From the NCBI RefSeq assembly GCF_043555875.1, contig NZ_JBIGHW010000011.1, positions 1 to 64,000 of the forward strand: a stretch of 64,000 nt of DNA, in the 5' to 3' direction. This DNA is from Pelomonas margarita (GTDB lineage Bacteria; Pseudomonadota; Gammaproteobacteria; Burkholderiales; Burkholderiaceae_C). Of the stretch, positions 55,848-64,000 are shown one piece after another; the first letter of the stretch is position 1, and each line of letters starts with the position of its first letter. The notes under the pieces are model-generated. The model saw only the letters and a program-made list of their open reading frames with translations, searched no databases and was not told where the DNA came from. Both the position numbers and the translations under genes were made by a program.

Positions 55848-56597
55848 CTACATCGCCTTGAACAGGTGGACGTAGGCACGGCTGACGGGCAGCTCGCGCG
55901 CCACGCCGCGCACGCGCACGAACAGGCGACTCTGCTCGTCGCGGCGCGTGCCGGCGACATGGTCGAGGTTGATGATGGTGGCCCGGTGCACCTGCCAGAA
56001 GCGGTCGGGGTCCAGCTGCGCGGCCAGCTCGGCAATCGGCGTGCGGATCAGGTGCTCGGCGGTCGCCGTCTGCACGACGGTGTACTTGTCGTCGGCGTGA
56101 AAGAACAGCACATCCTCCACCGCCAGTTGGTGCATCAGGTCGCCCTGGGCGGCGCGCACGTAGCGCAGTCGCGTGGGCGTTCCCGGCTGGGCCAGCAGGC
56201 GGCGCAGCGTGTCGGCCAGGGCGCCCTCGCCGTCCGCAGCGGGCGGCGCGGCCTGCAGCCGGCCAACGCAGGCGGCCAGCCGCTCGGCCTTCAGCGGCTT
56301 GAGCAGGTAATCGACCGCGCGCGCCTCGAAGGCCTCCACGGCGTACTGGTCGTAGGCCGTCACGAAGACCACGCGGGTGGCGCCCTCGATGCCCTGGGCA
56401 ACTTCCAGCCCGGTCAGGCCCGGCATCTGGATGTCCAAGAAGGCGATGTCAGGCTGCAGCTCGGCGATGGCGGCCGCGGCCTCCACGCCGTTGGCCGCCA
56501 GGCGCAGCACCTGCAGGTCGGGCCAGGCCTGCGCGAGCTGGGCCTTCAGGTACTGGGCGAGATGGGGTTCGTCGTCGGCGATCAGGGCAGTCGTCAT
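55848..56597 (-). CDS. LytTR-family response regulator (AlgR-like)
   Basis: 249 residues. The receiver domain (1-120) has acidic DD at 8-9, phospho-acceptor D55 in IAFLDIQMPG, VTAYDQYAVEAF and lysine in LLKPL. The LytTR DNA-binding domain (about 145-249) has VLFFHADDKYTVVQT, RFWQVHRATIINLDHV and ELPVSRAYVHLFKAM. Start at 56597, 23 bp after the histidine-kinase stop. Architecture equals AlgR/LytR, which regulate exopolysaccharide, pili or autolysis in other bacteria. Confidence 0.92.
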   Translation of the reverse strand: MTTALIADDEPHLAQYLKAQLAQAWPDLQVLRLAANGVEAAAAIAELQPDIAFLDIQMPGLTGLEVAQGIEGATRVVFVTAYDQYAVEAFEARAVDYLLKPLKAERLAACVGRLQAAPPAADGEGALADTLRRLLAQPGTPTRLRYVRAAQGDLMHQLAVEDVLFFHADDKYTVVQTATAEHLIRTPIAELAAQLDPDRFWQVHRATIINLDHVAGTRRDEQSRLFVRVRGVARELPVSRAYVHLFKAM

Positions 56598-56620
56598 GGG
56601 CTGGCTCGGAATCAGTAGGG

Positions 56621-57742
56621 TCAATTGGTATGGGGAATGCGGATCAGGGCCAGCGTCCCGCCGCCGTCGCGCGGCGCCAGCGTCAGCGTGGCGGTGGCGC
56701 CCCAGCGGGCGGCGAGTCGGGCACGGATGTTGTCCAGCGCGACGCCGTTGCCAGGCCGCCGGCGCGGGGCGTCCAGCCCCTGGCCGTCGTCGGCGACGCT
56801 GATGCACAGACCTTGGGCGTCGCGCTGCGCCGAGATGGTGATCTCGCCGCCATCAATCTTGGGCTCCAGGCCGTGGTGCACGGCGTTCTCCACGAGCGGC
56901 TGGATCAGCAGCGGCGGCAGCGCCACGCCGGCCAGCTCTGGCGGCAGCACCAGCCGCATGCGCAGCCGCTCGCCCATGCGCAGCTGCATCAGGCCGAGAT
57001 AGGACTCCAGCATCGCGAACTCCTGGGCCAGCGTCGTCGACTCGCCGCGCAACTGGCCCAGGCTGGCGCGCAGATAGTCGGTAAAGCGCTCCAGCATGAG
57101 CTTGGCGCGCGGCGGGTCGAAGTCGATCAGGCTCTGCACATTGGCCAGCGTGTTGAACAGGAAGTGCGGCTCGATCTGGCCCTGCAGCAGGCGCAGCTGG
57201 GCCTCGGTCACGCGGGCCTGCAGGCGTTCCTGCTTCCAGCGCGCGCGGTAGCGCAGGCCCAGCACCAGCGAGATCAGCAGCGAGATGGCGACAAACTCGC
57301 CCCAGAACGCCGGCCGCGCCAGCGCGCGGTACCACCCGGGCATGGACCACACCGCGTCGACGGCCGCCAAGCCGATGACCAGGCCGGTCACCGAGCACAG
57401 CATGGCCGTGCCCGAATAGAACAGGCCGGCCCGCCAGTCGCGCCAGCTGTTGATCGTGTCCAGCCAGTGCTGCGGTGCCAGCCGCTCGAAGCCCCGGAAG
57501 GCGAAGAAGAAGCAGGCTGTCACGCAGGCGCTGACCAGCATATGGCCGGGTACCGTGCTACGCCACCAGGCAGCCGTCCCCAGGCGGCCATGCTGCAGCC
57601 CGTAGATGCTGGCGAAGAAAAATCCAAAGCCCAGCATCCACACGGCCATGATGATCAGCCGCATCCGCAACCGGTCGGGCCGATGCTTCATCAGTATGCG
57701 CTGGTGGCGCAGCGCCTGGGCGAGTTCCTGGGTGAATGTCAT
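56621..57742 (-). CDS. LytS/FimS-type sensor histidine kinase
   Basis: 373 residues. Four or so membrane helices in the first 190 residues (LIIMAVWMLGFGFFFASIYG; GHMLVSACVTACFFFAF; AGLFYSGTAMLCSVTGLVIGLAAV; FVAISLLISLVLGLRY) and no periplasmic sensor domain. The His_kinase core has the phospho-acceptor in GQIEPHFLFNTLANVQSLIDF, the N-box PLLIQPLVENAVHHGL and the G-box VADDGQGLD. Pairs with the LytTR regulator downstream and is divergent from the algC-like gene (150-bp gap). Confidence 0.92.
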   Translation of the reverse strand: MTFTQELAQALRHQRILMKHRPDRLRMRLIIMAVWMLGFGFFFASIYGLQHGRLGTAAWWRSTVPGHMLVSACVTACFFFAFRGFERLAPQHWLDTINSWRDWRAGLFYSGTAMLCSVTGLVIGLAAVDAVWSMPGWYRALARPAFWGEFVAISLLISLVLGLRYRARWKQERLQARVTEAQLRLLQGQIEPHFLFNTLANVQSLIDFDPPRAKLMLERFTDYLRASLGQLRGESTTLAQEFAMLESYLGLMQLRMGERLRMRLVLPPELAGVALPPLLIQPLVENAVHHGLEPKIDGGEITISAQRDAQGLCISVADDGQGLDAPRRRPGNGVALDNIRARLAARWGATATLTLAPRDGGGTLALIRIPHTN

Positions 57743-57892
57743 GGGGCGCGAGTGTAGGAAGCCCTCACGGCATGCCCCTTGCATGAGCGACGAATCGACA
57801 GCCGGCGCGACGGATGGCGGGTCATGAAGCGTCATGGGCCATGCCTACAATCCGCCGCGATTTCAAAACCATCCAGATTCCAAAGGGATTCC

Positions 57893-59290
57893 ATGCAGGT
57901 CAACGCATCCATCTTCAAGGCCTACGACATCCGTGGCGTCGTCGGCAAGACCTTGGACGAAGCGCTCGCTGAAGCGCTGGGCCGCGCCTTCGGCACCGAG
58001 GCCAAGGCGCTGGGCGAGAAGGCCGTGGCCGTGGGCCGCGACGGCCGCCTGTCGGGCCCGGGCCTGGTGGCCGCGCTGATCCGTGGCATCGCGTCGACCG
58101 GCCTGGACGTCGTCGACATCGGCGCCGTGACCACGCCCATGCTGTACTACGTCGCCGCCACGCGCGGCAAGCATGGCTGCAACTCCGGCATCATGGTCAC
58201 GGGCAGTCACAATCCGAAGGACTACAACGGCTTCAAGATGGTGCTCAAGGGCGCCGCCGTCTATGGCGAGCAGATCCAGGGCCTGAAGAAACGCATCGAA
58301 GCCGAGGATTACGCCACTGGCAAGGGCCGCGTGGGCCAGATGGACATCGTTCCCGAGTACAAGGCCCGCGTCGTCAAGGACTGCAAGCTGGCCCGCCCGA
58401 TGAAGATCGTCGTCGACAGCGGCAACGGCATCCCCGGCGCCTCGGCCCCGGCCATCCTGCGTGCGCTGGGCTGCGAGGTCATCGACATCTTCTCCAAGGT
58501 GGACGGCGACTTCCCCAACCACCACCCCGATCCCAGCCGCCCCGAGAACCTGGAAGACCTGAAGAAGATCGTCCACGCCACCGACGCCGAGCTGGGCCTG
58601 GCCTTCGACGGCGACGGCGATCGCCTCGGCATCGTCACCAAGGACGGCGAGATGATCATGCCGGACCGCCAGATCATGCTGCTGGCTGCCGACATCCTGA
58701 AGCGCAAGCCCGGCGCCGAGATCATCTTCGACGTCAAGTGCACGCAGCGCCTGGCGCCGTGGATCAAGGAACACGGCGGCAAGCCACTGATGTGGATGAC
58801 CGGCCACTCTCTGGCCAAGGCCAAGCTGAAGGAAACCGGCGCGCCGCTGGCCGGCGAGCTGTCGGGCCACATCTTCTTCGCCGAACGCTGGTACGGCTTC
58901 GACGACGCGCTGTACACCGCCGGCCGCATGCTGGAAATCCTGTCGCGCAGCGCCGACCCCAGCGCCGTGCTCAAGGGCCTGCCCAACAGCTTCAACACGC
59001 CCGAGATCAACGTGCCCTGCGCCGAAGGCGAGCACCACGAGGTCGTCAAGCAACTGAAGGCGCTGGTGACCACCGCCGACCTGCCGGGCGTGCTGGAGAT
59101 CAACACCATCGACGGCATGCGCTTCGAGTACGCGGATGGCTTCGGCCTGATCCGCCCGTCCAACACCACGCCGGTGCTGGTGCTGCGCTTCGAAGGCCAC
59201 ACGCCCGAGGCGCTGGAGCGCATCCAGCACGACGTGCTGGCGCAGCTCAAGCGGGTGAAGCCCGACGCCACCTTCGCCGCCGGCCACTGA
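57893..59290 (+). CDS. algC: Phosphomannomutase/phosphoglucomutase (AlgC-like)
   Basis: Interconverts hexose 6- and 1-phosphates, supplying GDP-mannose and UDP-glucose type precursors for lipopolysaccharide and exopolysaccharide. 465 residues with FKAYDIRGVVG (8-18), the phosphoserine loop VTGSHNPKDYNG (S105), the metal loop AFDGDGDRLG near 243, the sugar loop GELSGHIFF and a C-terminal phosphate-binding RPSNTTPVLVLRFE. The ATG at 57893 yields MQVNASIFKAYD. In Pseudomonas the AlgR/FimS pair activates algC; here a similar pair lies immediately upstream and divergent. Confidence 0.93.
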   Translation: MQVNASIFKAYDIRGVVGKTLDEALAEALGRAFGTEAKALGEKAVAVGRDGRLSGPGLVAALIRGIASTGLDVVDIGAVTTPMLYYVAATRGKHGCNSGIMVTGSHNPKDYNGFKMVLKGAAVYGEQIQGLKKRIEAEDYATGKGRVGQMDIVPEYKARVVKDCKLARPMKIVVDSGNGIPGASAPAILRALGCEVIDIFSKVDGDFPNHHPDPSRPENLEDLKKIVHATDAELGLAFDGDGDRLGIVTKDGEMIMPDRQIMLLAADILKRKPGAEIIFDVKCTQRLAPWIKEHGGKPLMWMTGHSLAKAKLKETGAPLAGELSGHIFFAERWYGFDDALYTAGRMLEILSRSADPSAVLKGLPNSFNTPEINVPCAEGEHHEVVKQLKALVTTADLPGVLEINTIDGMRFEYADGFGLIRPSNTTPVLVLRFEGHTPEALERIQHDVLAQLKRVKPDATFAAGH

Positions 59291-59297
59291 GCACGCA

Positions 59298-59498
59298 ATG
59301 GGCGAGCTGGGCTTGATCCTGATGGTGCTGGGCTTCCTGGCGCTCTACGTCACGCCGGCCTTGCTCGCCATCGGCCATGTGCTGCGAAACAACCAGCCCC
59401 GGCTCTGGTTCGTGGTGTTTTTCTGCATGCCACTGCTGGGGCCGCTGCTGTACCTCATGTGGCCCAAGGGCTCGGCCTCCCGGCCGCGCGCCCGATGA
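59298..59498 (+). CDS. Small PLDc_N-like membrane protein
   Basis: 66 residues with two hydrophobic helices (LGLILMVLGFLALYVTPALLAIGHV and LWFVVFFCMPLLGPLLYLMWP) joined by a basic turn, resembling the PLDc_N domain of cardiolipin-synthase-type proteins without any catalytic part. It starts 7 bp after algC, and its stop overlaps the waaA ATG (ATGA), so it is translated as part of that unit. Function unknown. Confidence 0.75.
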   Translation: MGELGLILMVLGFLALYVTPALLAIGHVLRNNQPRLWFVVFFCMPLLGPLLYLMWPKGSASRPRAR

Positions 59499-60784
59499 TC
59501 GAGTACCTGTGCGGCTGGGCCTACGCTGGCCTGCTGCAACTGCTGACGCCCTTCTACCTGCTGCGCCTGTGGCGGCGTGGCCGCCAGGAGCCGCTGTACC
59601 GGCATGCCCTGGGCGAGCGGCTGGGCTTCTATCCACAGCCGACCGAGCACGGCCGGCTGTGGATACACGCGGTGTCGCTGGGTGAGACGCGCGCGGCCAG
59701 CGCGCTGATCGGCGCGCTGCGCGACCGCGACCCGTCGCTGCGCCTGCTGCTCACCCATTCCACCGCCACCGGCCGCGAGGCCGGCCAGGCGCTGCTGCGC
59801 GAGGGCGATGCGCAGACCTGGCTGCCCTACGACACGCCCGGCGCGGTGCGGCGCTTCCTGCGCCACTGGCAGCCGCGCCTGGGTGTGCTGATGGAAACCG
59901 AGGTCTGGCCCACGCTGCAGCGCGAGGCGGAAGCGGCGAGCCTGCCCATGGTGCTGGCCAATGCGCGGCTGTCGGAGAAAAGCCTGCGCCAGGGCCGGCG
60001 CTTTGGCGCGCTGCTGCGCCCGGCCGCGCGGCGCATGACACTGGCGCTGGCGCAGACCGAGGCCGATGCGCAGCGCATCCGCGCCATGGGCACGGCCCGT
60101 GTCGAGGTGGCCGGCAACCTGAAGTACGACATCGCCATGGACCCGGCGCTGATTGCCCGCGGCCGGGCCTGGGCGCTGCAGCTGGGCCGGCCCGTGCTGA
60201 TGCTGGCCGTCAGCCGCGAAGGCGAAGAGGCCGCGCTGTTGGCAGCGTGGGCGCAGCAGCCCCTCCCTCGCCCGCTGCTGGCCATCGTGCCGCGCCACCC
60301 GCAACGCTTCGACGAGATCGCCGGCCTGATCCAGGCGGCTGGCTTCACGCTTGCGCGGCGCAGCCAGTGGGGCGACGAACCGCCGGCAGACGCGCTGCAG
60401 GCGGAGGTGTGGCTGGGCGACTCCATGCGCGAGATGCCGCTGTACTACGGCTTGGCCAGCGTCGCGCTGCTGGGCGGCAGCTTCGAGCCGCTGGGCGGGC
60501 AGAACCTCATTGAGGCGGCGGCCTGCGGCTGCCCGGTGCTGGCCGGGCCGCATACCTTCAACTTCGCCGAGGCCACCGAGCTGGCGCTGGCCGCCGGTGC
60601 CGCCGAGCGCTGCGACGGCCTCAGCGCAGCCGTGCTGCGCGGGCTGCAGCTGTGCGGCGACGCGGCGCCCTCACGCCAGGCGATGGCGGCGCACGCGCTG
60701 GCGTTCGCGGCCGCTCACCGCGGCGCGGCGGCGCGCATGGCCGGCGTCATCCTTTCACTGCCCAGCCGCCGCCCAAGGCCTTGA
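59495..60784 (+). CDS. waaA: 3-deoxy-D-manno-octulosonic acid (Kdo) transferase
   Basis: Adds Kdo to lipid A precursor at the inner membrane. 429 residues, GT30/GT-B fold. N-terminal membrane segment (about 6-22, AYAGLLQLLTPFYLLRL), HALGERLGFYPQ, WIHAVSLGETRAA with the catalytic glutamate, METEVWPTL, and LLGGSFEPLGGQNLIEAAACGCPVLAGPHTFNF in the C-terminal donor domain. The ATG at 59495 overlaps the small gene's stop. The 3' end overlaps the outer-membrane factor gene by 38 bp on the other strand. Confidence 0.94.
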   Translation: MIEYLCGWAYAGLLQLLTPFYLLRLWRRGRQEPLYRHALGERLGFYPQPTEHGRLWIHAVSLGETRAASALIGALRDRDPSLRLLLTHSTATGREAGQALLREGDAQTWLPYDTPGAVRRFLRHWQPRLGVLMETEVWPTLQREAEAASLPMVLANARLSEKSLRQGRRFGALLRPAARRMTLALAQTEADAQRIRAMGTARVEVAGNLKYDIAMDPALIARGRAWALQLGRPVLMLAVSREGEEAALLAAWAQQPLPRPLLAIVPRHPQRFDEIAGLIQAAGFTLARRSQWGDEPPADALQAEVWLGDSMREMPLYYGLASVALLGGSFEPLGGQNLIEAAACGCPVLAGPHTFNFAEATELALAAGAAERCDGLSAAVLRGLQLCGDAAPSRQAMAAHALAFAAAHRGAAARMAGVILSLPSRRPRP

Positions 60785-62165
60785 CGAGCTGCGCCGTCGC
60801 CGCCCACTGCGCGCCGCGCAGCTGGGCCAGCGCACGCTCGGTGGCCAGCGGTGTGCGCTCGGCCTCGGTCACATCCAAGTAGCTGACGGCGCCCTGGGCG
60901 TAGCGGCTGCGGGCCACGGCCAGCGCCTGGCTGCTGGAGGCCAGCGTGCGCGCCTGCGCCTCGACGACCGCCGTGCGGCCCTGCAGCTCGGCCAGCGCAT
61001 CGTCCACCTCACGCAGCGCCTGGAGCATGCGGCCCCGGAAGGCGGCCAGGGATTCGTCCACCGCCGCCTTGGCCGACGCCAGGCTGGCCTGGTTGCGCCC
61101 GCCGTCGAACAGCGGCAAAGAGAGGCTGGGGCCGACGTTGTAGAGCCGTGCCGGCGCGGAGAGCAGCGCGCCCAGGTCCTCGCTCGAGTAACCGAAGCTG
61201 CCGGTCAGCTTGATGGATGGGTAGAAGGCCGCCTCGGCGATGCCTACCTGGGCCGTCGCCGCATGCAGCTGAGCCAGGCTTTGCGCCAGGTCGGGGCGGC
61301 GCTGCAGCAGCTCCGACGGCAGGCCCGCGCGCAGCGGCGGCGGCGTGGTCAGCTGCGATGAAGCAGCGGCCTGCAGCTTCAACTCGGCGGCGGCCTGGCC
61401 GGTCAGCGCGGCCAACTGGTTCAGCACCAGCGCCTGGCGGCGCGGCAGGTCGGCCACATCGGCGTCGGCGGCGGCCAGCTCAGCGCGCACGCGTGCCAGG
61501 TCTTGCGTCGTCGAGGCGCCGGCGTCAAAGCGCGTCTGCGCGACGCGCAAGGCCAGGGCACGGCTGTCGCGCACCCGCTGCAGCGCGCCCGTCTCGTCGG
61601 CCAGCGCTCGCCACTGCCAGTAGGCGGCGGCAACGTCAGCCGTCAGCGCCACGCGGGCGGCGGCGGCGTCCAGCGTGGAGGCGTCCAGCTGGGCCTGAGC
61701 CGCCTCCTGCTGGCGCTTCACGCGTCCCCACAGGTCCAGCTCCCAGCCCAGGCTGGCAGTCAGGCCAAAGCTCTCGCCCTCGAAGCTGACGGCGCGGCCG
61801 TTCAGCACCGGCGTCGTCGTAGCCCGGGCCGAGGTGCGCAGACCGCCGGCATTGGCGCCGACGTCCACGCGCGGCAGTTGGTCGGCCGTCGTCGCGCCGA
61901 AAACGGCACGGGCCCGCGCGATGCGTGCGGCGGCGGCGGCCAGCGTGGGGCTGGCCTGCAAGGCCTGGGCCTGCAGCGTGTTGAGCTGGGCGTCGCCAAA
62001 CATCAGCCACCAATCGCGCTGCAGCTCAGCACCCACCACCGAGCTGGCGGCGCGGTAGGCGGTGGGCGCAGGGGCAGCCGGGGGTTGGTAGTTGGGCCCC
62101 AGCGTTGTGCACGCAGCCAATGCGGCCGTGGCGACAAGGGTGAGGACGGTCTTGAGTTGGATCAT
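60747..62165 (-). CDS. NodT-family efflux outer-membrane lipoprotein
   Basis: TolC-like outer-membrane factor of 472 residues. Signal and lipobox LAAC (C19), then TTLGPNYQPP, the usual start of NodT/OprM members. Two OEP repeats follow: WWLMFGDAQLNTLQAQALQASPTLAAAAARI, WELDLWGRVKRQQEAAQAQLDAS, RRPDLAQSLAQLHAATAQVGIAEAAFYPSIKLTGSFGYSS. Forms the exit duct for the adjacent DHA2 pump and HlyD-type adaptor. It starts 16 bp after the pump stop. Confidence 0.92.
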   Translation of the reverse strand: MIQLKTVLTLVATAALAACTTLGPNYQPPAAPAPTAYRAASSVVGAELQRDWWLMFGDAQLNTLQAQALQASPTLAAAAARIARARAVFGATTADQLPRVDVGANAGGLRTSARATTTPVLNGRAVSFEGESFGLTASLGWELDLWGRVKRQQEAAQAQLDASTLDAAAARVALTADVAAAYWQWRALADETGALQRVRDSRALALRVAQTRFDAGASTTQDLARVRAELAAADADVADLPRRQALVLNQLAALTGQAAAELKLQAAASSQLTTPPPLRAGLPSELLQRRPDLAQSLAQLHAATAQVGIAEAAFYPSIKLTGSFGYSSEDLGALLSAPARLYNVGPSLSLPLFDGGRNQASLASAKAAVDESLAAFRGRMLQALREVDDALAELQGRTAVVEAQARTLASSSQALAVARSRYAQGAVSYLDVTEAERTPLATERALAQLRGAQWAATAQLVKALGGGWAVKG

Positions 62166-62181
62166 GGTGGATCTCCCGGAT

Positions 62182-63768
62182 TCAATGGGCGGCTTCGGCG
62201 GCGCCAGCCGCGCCACCCATGACCTTCTTGCTCATCCAGACGATGGCCACGCAGCTGAGCAGCGCGAAGCCGAGGATGAGGAAGGCATCGTTGTATGCCA
62301 TGACAAAGCTGTCGCGGCGCACGAGGTTGTCCAGCGCCTTCAGTGCCATGTCCTGCGCCGTGGAGGCATCAAAGCCCTTGGCCGCGAAGCTGGCCGCCAG
62401 CGCCTCCAGCCGCGCCTGCGTGGCGCCGTCGTACAGTGTCACGGCCTCGCCGATGCGGGCGCTGTGCAAGTGCTCGCGATTGGTCAGCAGCGTGGCCAGC
62501 AACGCAATGCCGACCGAGCCGCCGAGGTTGCGCATCATGTTGAACATGCCCGACGCGCTGGGCAGCAGCTGGGGCGGGATGCCGCTGACGGCGAAGTTGG
62601 TCAGCGTGATCATGATGAGCGGCTGGCCCAGCGCACGCACGATCTGCGCGGCAATCAGCTCGGGGCCGGCCGTGTCGGCGCTCATGTGCGTGTTCATGAA
62701 GCAGGACAGCGCGAACAGGCCCAGGCCCAGGCTCATCATCACGCGGTTGTCCAGCCGGGTGGAAAGCTTGGCGGCGAACGGCATGATGAACAGCTGCGGC
62801 AGGCCCATCCACATGATGACCAGACCGATCTGCATGGGCGTGTAATTCGCGATCTGGCCGAGGTACAGCGGCAGGATGAAGGCCGAGCCGTAGAGGCCCA
62901 TGCCGGTCGTGAACGCGATCACCGCCGCGATCAGGAAGCTGGGCCGGCCGAGGATGTGCAGGTCGATGAAGGTGTTCTTGCGCGTCAGGCCGCGCCAGGC
63001 CCAGCCATACAGGCCGGCCACCGCCAGTACCGCCGCGCCGACGATGAAGGGGCTGGCGAACCAGTCCTTGGCATTGCCCTCCTCGATCATCGCGGTCAGC
63101 GAGCCCAGGCCCAGGGCCATGCACAGGATGCCGAACCAGTCCACGTCGCGCAGCGCCTTGAGGTTCATGGGCTCGCGATCCAGGCCGTAGGCCACGCCGA
63201 AGATCAGCAGCAGGCCGGGCACCCAGTTGATGTAGAAAATGCTGGGCCAGCCGTAGAGCTCAGTCAGGTAGCCGCCCACGGTGGGGCCGAGCGTGGGCGC
63301 CAGCGTGGCCGTCATGCCGAACAGCGCCAGGCCCACGGGCCGCTTGTTCAGCGGCAGCTTGCGGGTGACCAGCGTCATCGCCATCGGAATCATCACGCCG
63401 CCAGTGAAGCCCTGGGCGGCGCGGAACACGATCATGCTTTCCAGACTCCAGGCCATGCCGCACAGCGTGCTGAACACCAGGAACAGCGCGACGTTAACGA
63501 GCAGGTAGCGCCGCGTGGAGAACACCATGGCCAGGAAGCCGGCTAGCGGGATGACGACGATCTCGGCGACAAGGTAGGCACTGGAAATCCAGCTGCCCTC
63601 TTCCTGTGTGGCCGACAGCGCGCCGAGGATGTCGCGCAGCGAGGAGTTGGTGATGGCGATGTCCAGCACCGCCATGAAGGCGCCCAGCAGGCTGGCCAGC
63701 ACGGCGATCCAAGTGCGGCCGCTGACGCGCTGGTCGGGCGGCGGTGGGAGGTGGTGGTCGTTACCCAT
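62182..63768 (-). CDS. DHA2-family MFS drug-efflux pump (EmrB-like)
   Basis: Inner-membrane proton-driven exporter of 528 residues with 14 predicted helices. Early motif VLDIAITNSSLRDILGALSATQEEGSWISSAYLVAE is typical of EmrB/QacA members, and motif C-like LAPTLGPTVGGYLTELYGWPSIFYINWVPG follows. Works with the adaptor encoded upstream (partial at the window end) and the outer-membrane factor downstream. Regulator not in the window. The 144-bp gap on its upstream side shows no obvious promoter. Confidence 0.92.
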   Translation of the reverse strand: MGNDHHLPPPPDQRVSGRTWIAVLASLLGAFMAVLDIAITNSSLRDILGALSATQEEGSWISSAYLVAEIVVIPLAGFLAMVFSTRRYLLVNVALFLVFSTLCGMAWSLESMIVFRAAQGFTGGVMIPMAMTLVTRKLPLNKRPVGLALFGMTATLAPTLGPTVGGYLTELYGWPSIFYINWVPGLLLIFGVAYGLDREPMNLKALRDVDWFGILCMALGLGSLTAMIEEGNAKDWFASPFIVGAAVLAVAGLYGWAWRGLTRKNTFIDLHILGRPSFLIAAVIAFTTGMGLYGSAFILPLYLGQIANYTPMQIGLVIMWMGLPQLFIMPFAAKLSTRLDNRVMMSLGLGLFALSCFMNTHMSADTAGPELIAAQIVRALGQPLIMITLTNFAVSGIPPQLLPSASGMFNMMRNLGGSVGIALLATLLTNREHLHSARIGEAVTLYDGATQARLEALAASFAAKGFDASTAQDMALKALDNLVRRDSFVMAYNDAFLILGFALLSCVAIVWMSKKVMGGAAGAAEAAH

Positions 63769-63912
63769 GTCGGTTGTCCGTCGCGAACTGCGGGCCGAGC
63801 GCGGGGCCGCTACCAAGCCGGCCCAACAAGGCGATGTGCACGGGCCTCAACGGCGCATGCATTGCCGTACACGCAGGGGATCGACCAACGTACTCATTGG
63901 ACGAGGGGCACA

Positions 63913-64000
63913 TCAGACTTCGACTTCCACCTGCACGGACAGGCCCGGCACCAGGCGAGAGGCGGCCTCGCCCAGTGCCTTGAGGCTCTCGGGCTCGAAC
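63913..64000 (-). CDS. HlyD/EmrA-type periplasmic adaptor, C-terminal end only
   Basis: The last 29 codons of a minus-strand gene run off the window: SLKALGEAASRLVPGLSVQVEVEV then TGA (63913-63915). A stretch such as LVPGLSVQVEV is how membrane-fusion proteins of the HlyD/EmrA family end. Order adaptor, MFS pump, outer-membrane factor is the normal emrAB-tolC-like operon. Identity is inferred from this short tail and context. Confidence 0.6.
   Translation of the reverse strand, partial: FEPESLKALGEAASRLVPGLSVQVEVEV

Noticed and set aside
57789..57797. AlgR binding site as an annotated feature
   Set aside because: Only a weak match to the Pseudomonas consensus and a single copy, so it is mentioned as a test rather than annotated.

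Overview
This window looks like a chromosomal segment of a GC-rich betaproteobacterium, most likely Burkholderiales and close to the Rubrivivax/Roseateles/Pelomonas/Leptothrix group. The grounds are the ribD-ribBA-ribH-nusB order with a degenerate GTP cyclohydrolase II domain, the ybgC-tolQRA block, an MSHA-type pilus locus, a prpC-acnD-prpF methylcitrate operon with an XRE/ScfR-type regulator, and an intergenic C/G-run repeat typical of that order. Genus is inference. Coding density is very high: no gene-free stretch exceeds 300 bases, and the longest gaps (about 140-175 bp) lie upstream of prpC, algC, mshA, the last transporter gene and the GH35 gene. No tRNA, rRNA or CRISPR array was seen.

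Layout. 1-1083: 3' part of a group II intron (reverse transcriptase/maturase plus domains V-VI) whose 3' end abuts the ribD start. 1090-5411: ribD, ribBA, ribH, nusB and a class I aminotransferase, tightly coupled. 5408-7862: ybgC-tolQ-tolR-tolA, without tolB/pal. 7846-11002: a bufferin-type RiPP/copper-handling cluster (bufA-B-C-D) transcribed away from an ECF sigma factor and a 64-residue zinc-finger anti-sigma candidate. 11004-11654: pyrrolidone-carboxylate peptidase. 11723-28785: a 17-kb MSHA-like pilus locus with two adjacent PilB/GspE-type ATPases, the inner-membrane platform, five prepilins, a giant MshQ, the PilM/N/O/P-like proteins and the secretin MshL.

28789-33933: methionine region with metE, two convergent MetR-like LysR regulators, and a stand-alone protein resembling only the N-terminal half of MetE behind its own MetR-like boxes. 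33917-39341: valine/isobutyrate catabolism (mmsA, acyl-CoA dehydrogenase, a frameshifted enoyl-CoA hydratase, mmsB) divergent from a LysR gene, with three dyads phased at 21 bp between them. 39360-46775: propionate catabolism (prpC-acnD-prpF plus a lyase in the prpB position) divergent from a ScfR-like regulator, with 9-bp tandem repeats as candidate operators. Both routes deal with propionyl-CoA: valine breakdown produces it and the methylcitrate cycle consumes it.

46791-52187: secreted carbohydrate-active enzymes (beta-helix protein, GH43, GH35) with a xyl-box/LacI-like operator. 52151-54995: DMT exporter and alkylation-damage repair genes (ogt and an Ada-AlkA fusion). 55060-57742: an amino-acid-type solute-binding protein and a LytTR/LytS two-component pair reminiscent of AlgR/FimS, next to an algC-like phosphomannomutase. 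57893-60784: algC, a small membrane protein and waaA (lipopolysaccharide/exopolysaccharide precursors). 60747-64000: a tripartite drug-efflux operon (outer-membrane factor, DHA2 MFS pump and the end of an HlyD/EmrA adaptor).

Five gene pairs overlap tail to tail by 14-38 bp, and many co-directional neighbours share ATGA/GTGA stop-start overlaps, so translational coupling is widespread. The most unusual items are the bufferin cluster with its divergent sigma/anti-sigma pair, the four-module MshEN ATPase, the MetE-N-like protein with its private MetR paralogue, the intron at the ribD start, and the phased operator arrays.
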